From: Saprospiraceae bacterium
Lineage (GTDB): Bacteria > Bacteroidota > Bacteroidia > Chitinophagales > Saprospiraceae
Direction: 5' to 3'
NCBI GenBank assembly: GCA_022841745.1
Contig: JALHQW010000003.1
Span: 62,001-126,000, forward strand
Length of the DNA: 64,000 bases
In this document: piece after piece, positions 1 to 9,773 of the stretch
How the letters are laid out: each line of letters starts with the position of its first letter
Position numbering within the stretch: position 1 is the stretch's first letter
Translations under genes and position numbers: made by a program
The notes under the pieces: generated by a model
Database searches by the model: none
Told to the model about the DNA's origin: nothing
What the model saw: only the letters and a program-made list of their open reading frames with translations

Positions 1-1158
1 ACAACCTTTAACCGCAAGAATAGCGAGCCACTTAGCGGTGTCACGCTTGAGTTACTGGAAATTGGAAAAGAAGGAAAAATATCGCTATCCACCACGACTA
101 ACCCCGATGGCAATGACTTTACTTTCCCCCTTAAGAAAGGGGCAAAATATGAGGTACTGGCCACCCGTCCCGGCTTTCTGCCCATTAAGGAGAACATAGA
201 CCTTACCGTGCCCATCAATGAACGCACCATTGAGCGGAAGCTCTACCTCGTGCCAGAGAAAGTGGACCTGCACGTTGAATCGTTCAACAAGAAAAACGGC
301 AACCCGCTGAAAGGCGTGGAAGTGCGCCTCGTGGTGAACGGACAGGAGGTGGATTTTAGAAAGAACGAGCAAGGCAACAACGTGGACTTTGTGCTCGATA
401 GGGGCAAGGAGTACCAGCTGATTGGTTCTAAAGTGGCCTATTTTTCGGATACCATTTCTATTTATTTGGACTCTCTGAACCAAGTATTCAGGAAGGACGC
501 TCCAAATGTTGATTTGCGAATAGATGTTTTAACTACTGATGTTAGCCAAAAACTTTATCTAAAACCAAAGGAAATTGAGGACTTCCCACCTTTGGTCATC
601 TACTTCGACAACGACCAACCGAACCCTCGCACCCGGAAGACAACGACCGAGTTCAGCTACAAGGAGACTTGGGAGAAATACATGGAGCGCAAGGACACTT
701 TCATCAATGAATACGTGACCGCCCTTTCGGGCTTCGATAGCATCACCAATGCCCGCAGGATGGACGCCTTTTTCGAACGGGAGGTGAACAATGGCTACCT
801 GAGCTTGGAGGTCTTCAGCGAGAACATCCTCGAAATTATGGGCGATGGCGGCTTCAAGGTGGAATTGATTATACAGGGCTTCACCAGCCCTAGGGCCAGC
901 GAGGACTACAATTTCGACCTCTCACAGCGGCGCTCCGATTGCTTGAAAAACCATTTTGAGACTTGGCGAGACGGTGCGCTAAAGCCTTTTGTTGAAAAGG
1001 GCATGTTGACAATGCAGGTGGTGGGCTATGGCGAAAAATTGTCGCCCCAGTTCATCAGCGACCGCTTGGACGACGAGCGGGGCAGCATCTATTCCGTGGT
1101 GGCGTCCTTCGAGCGTAAGGTGGCCATCATTGGTGCCCGTAGGGTGGCAGAGAATTGA
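1..1158 (+). CDS. OmpA-family envelope protein (5' truncated)
   Basis: The reading frame is open from the first base, so the N-terminus lies outside the window; 385 codons are visible. The visible part starts with two related beta-sandwich modules of the carboxypeptidase-regulatory/Ig-like kind (compare FNRKNSEPLSGVTLE near the start with FNKKNGNPLKGVEVRLV about 90 residues later). After a linker comes an OmpA-like peptidoglycan-binding region near residues 285-350, recognised by GFTSPRASEDYN and the following LSQRRSDCLKNHF. Such proteins tie outer-membrane complexes to the cell wall; in Bacteroidota they are often encoded next to T9SS type B adhesins, and one lies 53 bp downstream on the same strand, suggesting an operon. 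Whether it is a T9SS component (PorE-like) or a private partner of the adhesin cannot be decided without the missing part. Confidence 0.75.
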   Translation, partial: TTFNRKNSEPLSGVTLELLEIGKEGKISLSTTTNPDGNDFTFPLKKGAKYEVLATRPGFLPIKENIDLTVPINERTIERKLYLVPEKVDLHVESFNKKNGNPLKGVEVRLVVNGQEVDFRKNEQGNNVDFVLDRGKEYQLIGSKVAYFSDTISIYLDSLNQVFRKDAPNVDLRIDVLTTDVSQKLYLKPKEIEDFPPLVIYFDNDQPNPRTRKTTTEFSYKETWEKYMERKDTFINEYVTALSGFDSITNARRMDAFFEREVNNGYLSLEVFSENILEIMGDGGFKVELIIQGFTSPRASEDYNFDLSQRRSDCLKNHFETWRDGALKPFVEKGMLTMQVVGYGEKLSPQFISDRLDDERGSIYSVVASFERKVAIIGARRVAEN

Positions 1159-1211
1159 ATTATCCCATATATAAACGCTCTTTTTTAACCTTTGAACGAA
1201 TTTTATCCGAG

Positions 1212-4200
1212 ATGAAAAATCCAAAACAAATATTTAGAACCTCAGCGTTGGCAGCATTGATGGTTATCGGGGCATCGGTTTACAGCCCTGTTTTTGCCAC
1301 GCATATAGTGGGCGGCGAGCTTGGCTACCGTTACCTTGGCAACGATACATTCTTGATTACCCTTGACCTTTACCGTGACTTTTGCGGGGAAAACGCTGCG
1401 GGCTTGGACTTCTACTCTTTCATTGACTTCTTCGATGAGAATGGGAATCAATTACCGCAGTCAATTATTCCAAACAGCCAAAAAACACTTAACCAGATTT
1501 CTGTTGACACCATACCCAATAATATTGCAGGCGACCCATGCTTGTTTGTGCCCAGCAATGTCTGCATTGAACGTTCGAGATGGGAACGGAAGTACAAAAT
1601 CACTTCCCCAGGTGGTTTCTATGTGGTTTACCAACGTTGCTGCCGCAATGACAATATATTGAACATCCTCAACTCCCTGAATTCTGGTGCCACCTATTTC
1701 TTGCATATCACACCACTGGCAAGGCAATTCCAAAATAATAGCCCCAGTTTTGGTTTCTACCCACCTGTGTTTGTTTGTGTCAATACACCATTGAACCACC
1801 CACATGCTGCCACCGATATAGATGGAGACAGCTTGGTTTACAAGCTATATACTCCCTTCCTTGGCGCAGCACCTAACTTAGAACAACCACAACCTGCACC
1901 CTCCGGCGCTGGTATCGGTATAATTTCACCACCGCCTTTTGATACGGTAACCTTAAACGCCCCATACTACAACCTACAACAAATGCTTGGGCCAAGTTCC
2001 TCCCCCTTGGCGATTGACCAAAACACGGGATTGCTCACAGCACTACCCAATATCCAGGGACGGTTTACAATCGGGGTGTTGGTGGAGGAATACAGGAATG
2101 GCGAACTACTTTCGATTGTCAGGCGGGATTTTCAGTATGTTGTGGGCGAGTGCGCCAAACTCGACGTCCAAATCGTTGCACCAGACGCCCAATGCGATAA
2201 CCTCACCGTTCATTTCCAAAACGAAACGGATGTAGCCCAGAACTTCATCTGGTACTTCGATTGGCCAAACCCTACCCCGTTTTCTACCCAAAAAGAAGTC
2301 AGTTTCACCTACCCCGATACTGGCACTTATGTGATTGCACTCGTGGCAGAACCTGTGGGTGCCTGCGTGGACACGGGCTTCCATGAAATCTTCCTGCAAC
2401 TGAACTCGCTGACCGCCGATTTCAATTGGCAAACCTACGACTGCACCAACCAGTCGGTGCTGGTCTTGGAAGACTTATCGGTGGACACCGTTTCTCCCAT
2501 CGTCTCCTGGCATTGGGAAGTGAACTACGGGGGCACTACCCTGTTCTCGTCCATCCAAAACCCGGTTTTCCAAATTCCGAACCCTTCAAGTGGAACCATC
2601 AAGCTAACGGTCATTTCGGAAAACGGCTGCGAACAGGTCAAGATTGACAGCTTCGAAGCTGGTGGGAACAACCCGCTTGACCACCTGGACACCGTGTCGG
2701 TATGCCTTGGCAACATCGCCCAACTGAACCCCAATGGGCCGACTACTGGCTTTACCTACCTGTGGGGACTACCAGTGCCTCCCGGCCAGCAAAACCTGCC
2801 CAACCCGTCCGTTTCACCGATGGTGAACACGACCTACCCCGTGACCATAACGGGCTTTAACAACCTTTGCCAGTCCACTGGAAGCGTAACGGTCGTGGTG
2901 TTCCAGCCGGTGCAATTGGCGTTTGCACCCGATACCGATTGCGATGCAACGATTGTCCACTTCGTCAACCAAAGTCAGAACGCCCCGACGGGCGTAGTCT
3001 GGGATTTTGGCGATACAACGACCGTCAACGACGTCTCCAACCAATACAGCCCGACCTACGATTACCCCGCTTTTGGCAGCTACACGGTCACGCTGATGAC
3101 GCCGCCTAATGCTGTTTGCAAGGACACCATCCAGCAAGACATCCTGTTGGAGCCAAAGACCTTGGAAGCTGCCTTCAGTTTTGAGTATTCCAGCTGCGAG
3201 GAAGAGGTTGTGACTGTTCAATTCATGGATGAAACCAACAACAGCGAGGATGACACCAACAACTGGCTATGGACGTTCAGCGGGGTGGTAACCGGCACCT
3301 CTACCCTTATGAACCCGATCGTACAGGTACAGCAAGATGGCTGGCTGTACGTGACCCTAAAGGCCATGACCAGCGAAAACTGCTCGGACACCACGGCCCT
3401 TGACTCGCTCTATATTGACGTAACGGAACTGCCCAATATCGAAAACAACGGCGAGGTATTGGGCTGCCTAACCAGTGGCGTGACCCTGAACCCCGGCGGT
3501 GATACCAGCTATGTCTATACCTGGTCGCCAAGTACAGGCCTGAGCTGCACCAACTGCCCCAGTCCTCATGCAAACCCCTCTCAAACAACGACTTACACTG
3601 TCACGGTCACCAACCTGAACGGGGCCGATACATGCGACATTACCCGTCAAATCATCGTCAGGGTACCGCCCAATATCCAGTTGAATGGCAGCGACGATGT
3701 AACGACTTGTGACCAAACCACCACGCTCAGCGCATCGGCGGGGATTCTTCCAATTGACTTTGCTTGGTTCAACCAAAGCGGGCAGCAGATAGCTGGCGAC
3801 GTGAGTTCCATAACTGTTCCCGTTTCTGGATATAGTTACTATATCGTCAGGGGTACGGATTTGGAAAGCTGCCATTATTACGATACCATCCATGTGGTAG
3901 GCGGTTCGCCCAATATAGAAGCCGTCGGCGACCAAATCATTTGCTCGGATGGGGCCTTGAACATCTTCGCCACCAACCTCGACCCCAACGACACCCTCAC
4001 TTGGCAATGGCTCCCCGATCCCATTTTCAGCGGGCCAACGAATGTGCCCAACCCATCCGTTTCCCTGCTGACAGGTGACAGGACACTATACGTCACAGCC
4101 ACCAACCAGTTTGGCTGCACTACAACGGACAGCGTCTATGTGGCTGTAGTGGACATCAACAACTCGTTGGATTTTGACTACTCGGTCTCCTGCAATGGAA

Positions 4201-7200
4201 GTACTGTCCAGTTCACCAACACCAGCACCAACGCCTTCAATTTTGCTTGGGATTTTGGCGACAATACCACCGTCAATGATACCTCTTTTGATGACAACCC
4301 GGCCTACACCTATCCCGGCCCAGGCACCTATACCGTCAAACTGACGATGGGCTTTGATTTGGCTTGCGTGGATACCTTGGAGAAACCAGTGGAAATACTG
4401 ACCACGCAGTACGTGCCCGATTTCACCTATGAGTACATTTCCTGTGAGACCGACAGCGTACTAGTGCAGTTCAATGATGCTACCACCATCTTCCAAGTTG
4501 GCACCACCGTTGAAAGCTATAGCTGGGTGACGAGCAATGGCGATACCTCCACGCTGGCCAATCCCATTTTCACGGTCTATGCTGGGCAAGAGTTCATCGT
4601 GACCATGAATATTTTTACCTCCAATGGTTGCGACGGCTCCAAAACCGAGGAACTGAAATTGGAGTTCATTGAGGAGTACCTGCCGGACACAACCGTACTC
4701 TGCCTTGGCGATTCCTTGGCCATCAACCCGCTGGGCAGTACGGAGTACACCTACCATTGGACGCCCAATATCGCCATCAGCGACCAAAATGCCGCCAACC
4801 CTACCGTCTGGCCCACGCAGACCACGGTCTATACGGTCGAAATCACAAGTCTTGTACCCGACACCTGCTCCATCACCAGGGAAATAACGGTTTTTGTGCC
4901 TACGAAAATTGACGTGACTGCACCTGTGGATACCCTCACCTGTGGTGAAACGGTCACGCTCTGTGCCACGACCAATCTGCCGCAAGCCCAATTCGAATGG
5001 GCCATTATTCCAGATGGTTTTATCGGAAGTGGAAGTTGTCTTTCTGTCCTGCCTTCTAACGATACCAATTACGAAATAATAGCTACCGACCAGTACGGCT
5101 GCCAAGACCGGGACACGGTTTTCGTGGCTGATGAGCAGGTGAGGATAAACTGGCAAGGCTTAGGTGGCGAATGCCCCGAAACCGAACAGGTATTGACCGT
5201 TAACAATTTAGTGGCCGACCATATCCTAAACTATGCTTGGACGGCAACAGGGTCAGGGCAGGTATTGCCTCCGGCAACGGGGCCTACTGCTACGATTGTC
5301 ACGCCCATTGCTGGGCAAATCAGCAACTATACCGTGGTGGCAACGAACCAGTTTGGCTGCACAGGTTCGGTTACACAGTTCGTCAATAGCTACGATTTTG
5401 TACCAACGGTGGTGGAATCGGACACCACTTGCCCGAACGTGACCCAACCCCTCAACCCAGGGGCCAACCCCAACCTGAACTATGTTTGGTCACCGAGCCT
5501 GCCGTTGTCCTGCTCCACCTGCCCAAACCCGGACGTGACCGTTTCGCAGCCGACCGATTTCACGGTGGTAGTATCCGCCATGTTCGGCGCCAATGTTTGT
5601 AGCGACACCATCGAGGTAAACCTGTTTGCGCCACCAGTGATTGAAATTGAAGCAACAGTGGACACCTTCACTTGTGGTGAACCAATTGTCATTGCTGCGC
5701 AAACAAACATCACAAACCCATCCATCCAATGGAAGGACTCAGCGGGCACTTTGGTCGGACTGAACGTGAACCAAATCACGGTTGACCCGGCGGACATGGA
5801 AACCTACACCATCTGCGTAACGGATGCATTCCAATGCACTGCCTTGGAGGCAATCGTGGTGGAAAACCGACAACTCGACCTTGAACTGACGGGCGCTGGG
5901 GTGATTGACACCTGCCCAATGCCCTCCTACAATATCTGCATCATCAACCTAGACCCCGAAGACTTGCTCGACTATGACTGGACGGCTTCCAACGGCGGCA
6001 CCATCATCAGCGGCGATGGAACAGCCTGCCCGGAAGTGACGACCGAACAGGGCGAAACCTCCGTTTTTGAGGTGGTGGTGACCAACCAATGGGGCTGCAG
6101 CAGCACCGAGCAATTTGACATAACGACTTTTGCCTTCGACCCAATGGTTCGGGCCACGGTGGACATCTGCCCCGAAGTACCTACCCCAATCAACCCAGCG
6201 GCGGAAGGCTCGACCTTGGATTATTATTGGACACCCTCCACAGGGCTTTCGTGTACCAACTGCCCAAACCCGGAGGCGACATTGAGTGCCAACCAGTTCT
6301 ACCAAGTGACGATTTTGGGTTACAATGGCTTGGATACTTGCTCATTTACGCAAACAGTGCAAGTGCGAGTGGCTCCGAAAATCAACTTGGAAGCCCTGCC
6401 GACCGACACCGTACTTTGCGACAGCAGCGATTTGTTGCTAACGGCCACCTATACTTCGCCCTTCGTAACGGACTTCGCTTGGTCGCAGACCTTGAATTTC
6501 AGCAACCCGTTTGCCACCACCCCAACCGTGACGGTTACTGCCAGCGGAACGGAACTATACTACGTGCAATTGACGGACACGCTAGGCTGCCACGATACCG
6601 CCTTGGTCACGGTCTATGCCTATCCGGTGGACATCTCTGTGGAAGATACCTTGAGCTATTGCGAAGAAATCGGGAGCCTGTTCGTCCCCGTGACCAACCA
6701 CCACCCCGACCAGACGCTGACCTTTACCTGGACGCCCACCGACTATATCGAGGTGCAAAACCCCGATGGCAGCATCCAGCTTGTGGGCCTGCCAATGGAC
6801 GAGACCTATACCGTGACTGCCGTCAACCAGTACGGCTGCGAGGAAACGGAGACCTCCGAGGTTTTCTACTACGACATTGAACCTACCCTCGACTCCATTA
6901 CGTCCACTGAGGATACCATCATCTTCGGTTCAGGGCAGTTCTCGCAATTGGGCATCAACGACTGGCCTGGCTATACCTACGAATGGTCGCCATCGGAGGG
7001 CCTGAGCGACCCCTCCATCCCGAACCCGACGGCCATGCCGGAGGAGACGACGACCTACGTGCTGACCGTCACCGACCAAGGCGGCTGCACCGCCACCCGC
7101 ACCGTGACCATCTTTGTCTGGAACCCCGACTGCGACGAGCCGAACCTCTTCCTGCCGAACGCCTTCACGCCCAACGACGACGATGGCAACAGCATGAACG

Positions 7201-7421
7201 ACGTGCTCTACTTCCGCAGCAATATCGTGGTGGAAATGGAATTGGCCATCTACAACCGTTGGGGCCAGCGAGTCTTCTTTACCGAGGACCAAAGTATCGG
7301 ATGGGATGGGAAATTCAATGGGCAGCCACTTTCCCCCGATGTATATGGCTTTTACCTGCGGGCAAAATGCTACAATGGGAATGAGTATTTCAAGAAAGGG
7401 AATATTACGCTACTGCGTTGA
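1212..7421 (+). CDS. Giant PKD/Ig-repeat surface protein with T9SS type B (CHU_C) sorting domain
   Basis: A predicted secreted adhesin of 2069 residues. I start at the ATG at 1212, because a signal peptide follows at once (MKNPKQIFRTSALAALMVIG, cleavage near VFA/THIVGG); a TTG at 1155 would only add 19 unlikely residues. The N-terminal domain beginning THIVGGELGYRYLGND is typical of gliding-associated surface proteins. At least three PKD-type modules are visible (WDFGDTTTVND near base 3000, WDFGDNTTVND near 4250, and one near 2255-2340). A second repeat recurs at least five times, around a WSPSTGLSCTNCPxP core, and is rich in paired cysteines. Residues from about 1973 to the end (LPNAFTPNDDDG, then YNRWGQRVF and WDGKFNGQPL) form the CHU_C/gliding-motility C-terminal domain used for type B T9SS export. 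It probably forms an operon with the OmpA-like gene upstream. The ligand is unknown. Confidence 0.9.
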   Translation: MKNPKQIFRTSALAALMVIGASVYSPVFATHIVGGELGYRYLGNDTFLITLDLYRDFCGENAAGLDFYSFIDFFDENGNQLPQSIIPNSQKTLNQISVDTIPNNIAGDPCLFVPSNVCIERSRWERKYKITSPGGFYVVYQRCCRNDNILNILNSLNSGATYFLHITPLARQFQNNSPSFGFYPPVFVCVNTPLNHPHAATDIDGDSLVYKLYTPFLGAAPNLEQPQPAPSGAGIGIISPPPFDTVTLNAPYYNLQQMLGPSSSPLAIDQNTGLLTALPNIQGRFTIGVLVEEYRNGELLSIVRRDFQYVVGECAKLDVQIVAPDAQCDNLTVHFQNETDVAQNFIWYFDWPNPTPFSTQKEVSFTYPDTGTYVIALVAEPVGACVDTGFHEIFLQLNSLTADFNWQTYDCTNQSVLVLEDLSVDTVSPIVSWHWEVNYGGTTLFSSIQNPVFQIPNPSSGTIKLTVISENGCEQVKIDSFEAGGNNPLDHLDTVSVCLGNIAQLNPNGPTTGFTYLWGLPVPPGQQNLPNPSVSPMVNTTYPVTITGFNNLCQSTGSVTVVVFQPVQLAFAPDTDCDATIVHFVNQSQNAPTGVVWDFGDTTTVNDVSNQYSPTYDYPAFGSYTVTLMTPPNAVCKDTIQQDILLEPKTLEAAFSFEYSSCEEEVVTVQFMDETNNSEDDTNNWLWTFSGVVTGTSTLMNPIVQVQQDGWLYVTLKAMTSENCSDTTALDSLYIDVTELPNIENNGEVLGCLTSGVTLNPGGDTSYVYTWSPSTGLSCTNCPSPHANPSQTTTYTVTVTNLNGADTCDITRQIIVRVPPNIQLNGSDDVTTCDQTTTLSASAGILPIDFAWFNQSGQQIAGDVSSITVPVSGYSYYIVRGTDLESCHYYDTIHVVGGSPNIEAVGDQIICSDGALNIFATNLDPNDTLTWQWLPDPIFSGPTNVPNPSVSLLTGDRTLYVTATNQFGCTTTDSVYVAVVDINNSLDFDYSVSCNGSTVQFTNTSTNAFNFAWDFGDNTTVNDTSFDDNPAYTYPGPGTYTVKLTMGFDLACVDTLEKPVEILTTQYVPDFTYEYISCETDSVLVQFNDATTIFQVGTTVESYSWVTSNGDTSTLANPIFTVYAGQEFIVTMNIFTSNGCDGSKTEELKLEFIEEYLPDTTVLCLGDSLAINPLGSTEYTYHWTPNIAISDQNAANPTVWPTQTTVYTVEITSLVPDTCSITREITVFVPTKIDVTAPVDTLTCGETVTLCATTNLPQAQFEWAIIPDGFIGSGSCLSVLPSNDTNYEIIATDQYGCQDRDTVFVADEQVRINWQGLGGECPETEQVLTVNNLVADHILNYAWTATGSGQVLPPATGPTATIVTPIAGQISNYTVVATNQFGCTGSVTQFVNSYDFVPTVVESDTTCPNVTQPLNPGANPNLNYVWSPSLPLSCSTCPNPDVTVSQPTDFTVVVSAMFGANVCSDTIEVNLFAPPVIEIEATVDTFTCGEPIVIAAQTNITNPSIQWKDSAGTLVGLNVNQITVDPADMETYTICVTDAFQCTALEAIVVENRQLDLELTGAGVIDTCPMPSYNICIINLDPEDLLDYDWTASNGGTIISGDGTACPEVTTEQGETSVFEVVVTNQWGCSSTEQFDITTFAFDPMVRATVDICPEVPTPINPAAEGSTLDYYWTPSTGLSCTNCPNPEATLSANQFYQVTILGYNGLDTCSFTQTVQVRVAPKINLEALPTDTVLCDSSDLLLTATYTSPFVTDFAWSQTLNFSNPFATTPTVTVTASGTELYYVQLTDTLGCHDTALVTVYAYPVDISVEDTLSYCEEIGSLFVPVTNHHPDQTLTFTWTPTDYIEVQNPDGSIQLVGLPMDETYTVTAVNQYGCEETETSEVFYYDIEPTLDSITSTEDTIIFGSGQFSQLGINDWPGYTYEWSPSEGLSDPSIPNPTAMPEETTTYVLTVTDQGGCTATRTVTIFVWNPDCDEPNLFLPNAFTPNDDDGNSMNDVLYFRSNIVVEMELAIYNRWGQRVFFTEDQSIGWDGKFNGQPLSPDVYGFYLRAKCYNGNEYFKKGNITLLR

Positions 7422-7491
7422 TTGCGGGTTATCGGATTACCAGATTGCGGATTATCGGATTGCGGATTGCGGATTGGGGGGCTGCGAAATA
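7420..7491 (+). repeat. Left heptamer array of an inverted pair (GGATTGC units)
   Basis: About ten 7-8 bp units related to GGATTGC follow each other, starting inside the TGA stop codon of the adhesin gene (7419-7421) and ending in a G6 run and GCTGCGAAAT. Bases 7441-7490 match the reverse complement of 7931-7980 with only about four mismatches in 50, so the two arrays form a long inverted repeat around the four-helix-bundle gene. Confidence 0.9.
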
Positions 7492-7522
7492 GTCAATTTT
7501 GGAGTGAGGGGGAAGGAAGGTC

Positions 7523-7879
7523 TTATTTTTTCCTTCTTTTTGAAGTGTTGATGCTAGCCACAATGATGGACAGCAATTCATTGGCTTCTTTCCATAAGGG
7601 ACTAACTGTCGCCCTATGTTCTTCTGATAAAGCAACGGTAAATTCAAGCCAGAACATAGTCTCGTCAAGTTCCTCTTCTACCGTTCCGAGTTTTGAAACA
7701 AAATCAGGCTTGGATTTTGGCCGACATGCTGCCCTGTAATTTGCAGCACACGATGGACCACTGCGAACAATTTGGTTTCTTATCGTCCTGCAACCGGGCG
7801 TATCTGGTAATGATTCACCGAATTTCACAATAGTAACAGCAAACCGCTTTAGCCTTTCTTGTAGTTCTTTTTCCGTCAT
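7523..7879 (-). CDS. Four-helix-bundle protein, 23S rRNA intervening-sequence (IVP/bAvd-like) family
   Basis: A 118-residue protein starting MTEKELQERLKRFAVTIVKF. I prefer this ATG at 7879 to the frame's upstream extension to 7948, which runs into the flanking repeat. The family hallmarks are the N-terminal helix, the segment RTIRNQIVRSGPSCAANYRAA, and an acidic second half (LGTVEEELDETMFWLEF) ending in a lysine/arginine tail. Members were first found as ORFs inside intervening sequences of 23S rRNA genes and resemble the Avd accessory protein of diversity-generating retroelements; their role as stand-alone chromosomal genes is not established. No reverse transcriptase, template repeat or rRNA gene is nearby. 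The gene sits alone between the arms of a nearly perfect 50-bp inverted repeat, which suggests a small mobile or formerly mobile cassette (inference). Confidence 0.85.
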   Translation of the reverse strand: MTEKELQERLKRFAVTIVKFGESLPDTPGCRTIRNQIVRSGPSCAANYRAACRPKSKPDFVSKLGTVEEELDETMFWLEFTVALSEEHRATVSPLWKEANELLSIIVASINTSKRRKK

Positions 7880-7930
7880 AGTATGTTTATTTTGAGTTTT
7901 TAATTTGCCAATAAAACCTCCATCAATGCC

Positions 7931-7987
7931 AATTTCGCAGCCCCCCAATCCGCAATCCGCAATCCGAAATCCGCAATCGGTTATTCC
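7931..7987 (+). repeat. Right heptamer array of the inverted pair (GCAATCC units)
   Basis: Seven or eight tandem units of the type GCAATCC form the reverse complement of the array at 7420-7491. The inner end carries the same ATTTCGCAGCCCCCC sequence in inverted orientation. The array ends five bases before the stop codon of the minus-strand DUF58 gene (7992), so the cassette fills nearly the whole convergent gap between two genes. Confidence 0.9.
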
Positions 7988-7991
7988 GCAA

Positions 7992-9314
7992 TCAAATCAT
8001 ATTCCTCGACTTCAATTCCAAATACTTATTGACCGTGTTCATGGACAAATCCTCGGGGCGGGTGAGGATGGTCTGGATGCCGTGCTGGCGCAACACATGG
8101 GCCATGGCTGACTTCTCGGCGAGATAGTTTTGCGCCATTGTTTGGGTATAGATTCCTTCCACGGTCTTTGCTTCTTCCCTCACAAAGTCCTGAATTTCCG
8201 TGTTTTCAAAAAAGATGACCACCAGCAGGTGAAAAGTGTTGATGCGGCGCAGGTGGGGCAGCACCCGCTCCAGGGCGTACATGTTCTCGAAATTAGTGTA
8301 GAGCATGATGAGGCTGCGCCCATTGATGAGCTTGCGGGCGATGTGGTAGAGCAGTTCGTAGTTGGCCTCCAGCGGGCGCTCTTTTTCGTTGTATAGGGCA
8401 TGGAGTATCTTGTTCAACTGGTTCGCCTTGCGGTCGGCCTTGATGGTGGAGCCGATTTTATCGGAGAAGGTGATGAGGCCCGCCTTGTCGTATTTTTTCA
8501 GGGCGATGTTGGAAATGGCGAGGCTGGTGTTGATGGCATAGTCGAGTAGGCTGAGGCCATTGAAGGGCATTTTCATGGAGCGGCTCTTGTCAATCAGGCA
8601 ATAGACCTGCTGGGAGCGCTCGTCCTCGTATTGGTTCACCATGAGGTTGCCCTGGCGGCTGGTGGCTTTCCAGTTGATGCTGCGGTAATCGTCGCCTAGC
8701 ACGTAGTTCTTGATCTGGTCGAACTCGTAGCTATGGCCGATTCGCCGGATTTTGCGAAGCCCATCCGTAGCCGTCACCCGGTTGAAGGCCAGCAGTTCAT
8801 AGTGCTTCATCTGCAAGACAGAGGGGAAAACGGGCACGTCCATCGGCTGGGCCGACAGGAAACGGCGCTGCACCAGCCCCAGTTTTGTTTCCGCAAAAAT
8901 ATTGGCCATACCAAAACTGTACTCCCCACGGGTGAGCGGCCTTAGCTCGTAGGCCAGCGAGCGCTGCTCCCTGGCGTTCAAGGCCAGCGCCCGCTCGAAA
9001 TCCCTGACCTGGAACTGCACGGGCAACTCGTCCACCACCGTCAGCCACAGCGGGTGCGGCGATTGGTTCTTGATGTCCAGCACCACTTTGTTCTCATCGC
9101 TCAAAGAGAGCAAGGCGGGCAGTTTGCGCTCCGCCGTCACGCTGATTTTTTTGCCAAAAAGCAAGGCTAAATCCACCAAGGTCAGGATGGCCGCCAAGCA
9201 GAAAAAACCAATGGCCACGGGGTAAATGACCGGCACGGCATAGCCCAGCACAAATAGCACGGTGGCCGAACCAAAAAGGTAAAAAAAACGGTTGGAGAGG
9301 TATAGGTTGCGCAT
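7992..9314 (-). CDS. DUF58 domain protein
   Basis: A 440-residue protein with two N-terminal membrane helices (about residues 8-50: FFYLFGSATVLFVLGYAV, then YPVAIGFFCLAAILTLVDLA). An extracytoplasmic beta domain follows, then the DUF58 signature: EFDQIKNYVLGDDYRSINWK and NLMVNQYEDERSQQVYCLID. The last part is a von Willebrand A-like domain with an altered MIDAS start, DKSRSM. DUF58 proteins usually occur in operons with MoxR AAA+ ATPases and VWA membrane proteins and are thought to act in assembly or chaperoning of envelope complexes. Here no moxR gene is adjacent, so it stands alone. The family call is secure; the biochemical role is unknown. Confidence 0.9.
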   Translation of the reverse strand: MRNLYLSNRFFYLFGSATVLFVLGYAVPVIYPVAIGFFCLAAILTLVDLALLFGKKISVTAERKLPALLSLSDENKVVLDIKNQSPHPLWLTVVDELPVQFQVRDFERALALNAREQRSLAYELRPLTRGEYSFGMANIFAETKLGLVQRRFLSAQPMDVPVFPSVLQMKHYELLAFNRVTATDGLRKIRRIGHSYEFDQIKNYVLGDDYRSINWKATSRQGNLMVNQYEDERSQQVYCLIDKSRSMKMPFNGLSLLDYAINTSLAISNIALKKYDKAGLITFSDKIGSTIKADRKANQLNKILHALYNEKERPLEANYELLYHIARKLINGRSLIMLYTNFENMYALERVLPHLRRINTFHLLVVIFFENTEIQDFVREEAKTVEGIYTQTMAQNYLAEKSAMAHVLRQHGIQTILTRPEDLSMNTVNKYLELKSRNMI

Positions 9315-9357
9315 CGGATGGTTAAAATTGAGGCAAAATAAAGGAAATTAAGGCATA

Positions 9358-9654
9358 TCAAGTGTCAAGTTCAAAATCGAATAATTCTTTGGGAGGGACG
9401 CCGAGCGCACCTGCTATCTGGAATACCTGACTGATGCTCGTGTTGATGATGCCCCGCTCGATGCGGCTGATTTGGCTAAGCTCCAAATCCGAGGAATAGG
9501 CCAACGCCTCCTGCGTGAAGCCTTTTGCAAGCCTCAGCTCCCTTAAGCGCTGCCCAAACGCCTTGATGCCCGCCTCGTGCCTCGTTTGTTTTTTCACGGG
9601 GGCAACATGAGGCGATGTTAAAATTTTTCTTATGGCAAATACGCCATAAATCAC
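9358..9654 (-). CDS. XRE-family helix-turn-helix regulator
   Basis: A 98-residue protein made almost entirely of one HTH_3/XRE DNA-binding domain, residues about 31-88: FGQRLRELRLAKGFTQEALA, then LELSQISRIERGIINTSISQ and a final helix pair ending in ELFDFELD. The first 25 or so residues (MIYGVFAIRKILTS) do not look like part of the fold, so the true start may be internal. It lies 43 bp upstream of the DUF58 gene on the same strand and could be cotranscribed with it, and it is divergent from the lipoprotein gene at 9774. Small XRE proteins of this type usually repress nearby genes; the target is not evident from the sequence. Confidence 0.85.
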   Translation of the reverse strand: MIYGVFAIRKILTSPHVAPVKKQTRHEAGIKAFGQRLRELRLAKGFTQEALAYSSDLELSQISRIERGIINTSISQVFQIAGALGVPPKELFDFELDT

Positions 9655-9773
9655 AAACCGTTCTTATGTTGGCGTTGAAATCCATGCAAACAAAAACGCT
9701 TAGGTCAGCGAATAGTACCAAAGTCGGGCAAGGCCATAGGAACCGTTCAAGCATAAGGGCGTGATGCCAGTGC

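Noticed and set aside
7523-7879. Avd protein of a diversity-generating retroelement
   Set aside because: Same fold family, but no reverse transcriptase, template repeat or variable repeat was seen in the vicinity.
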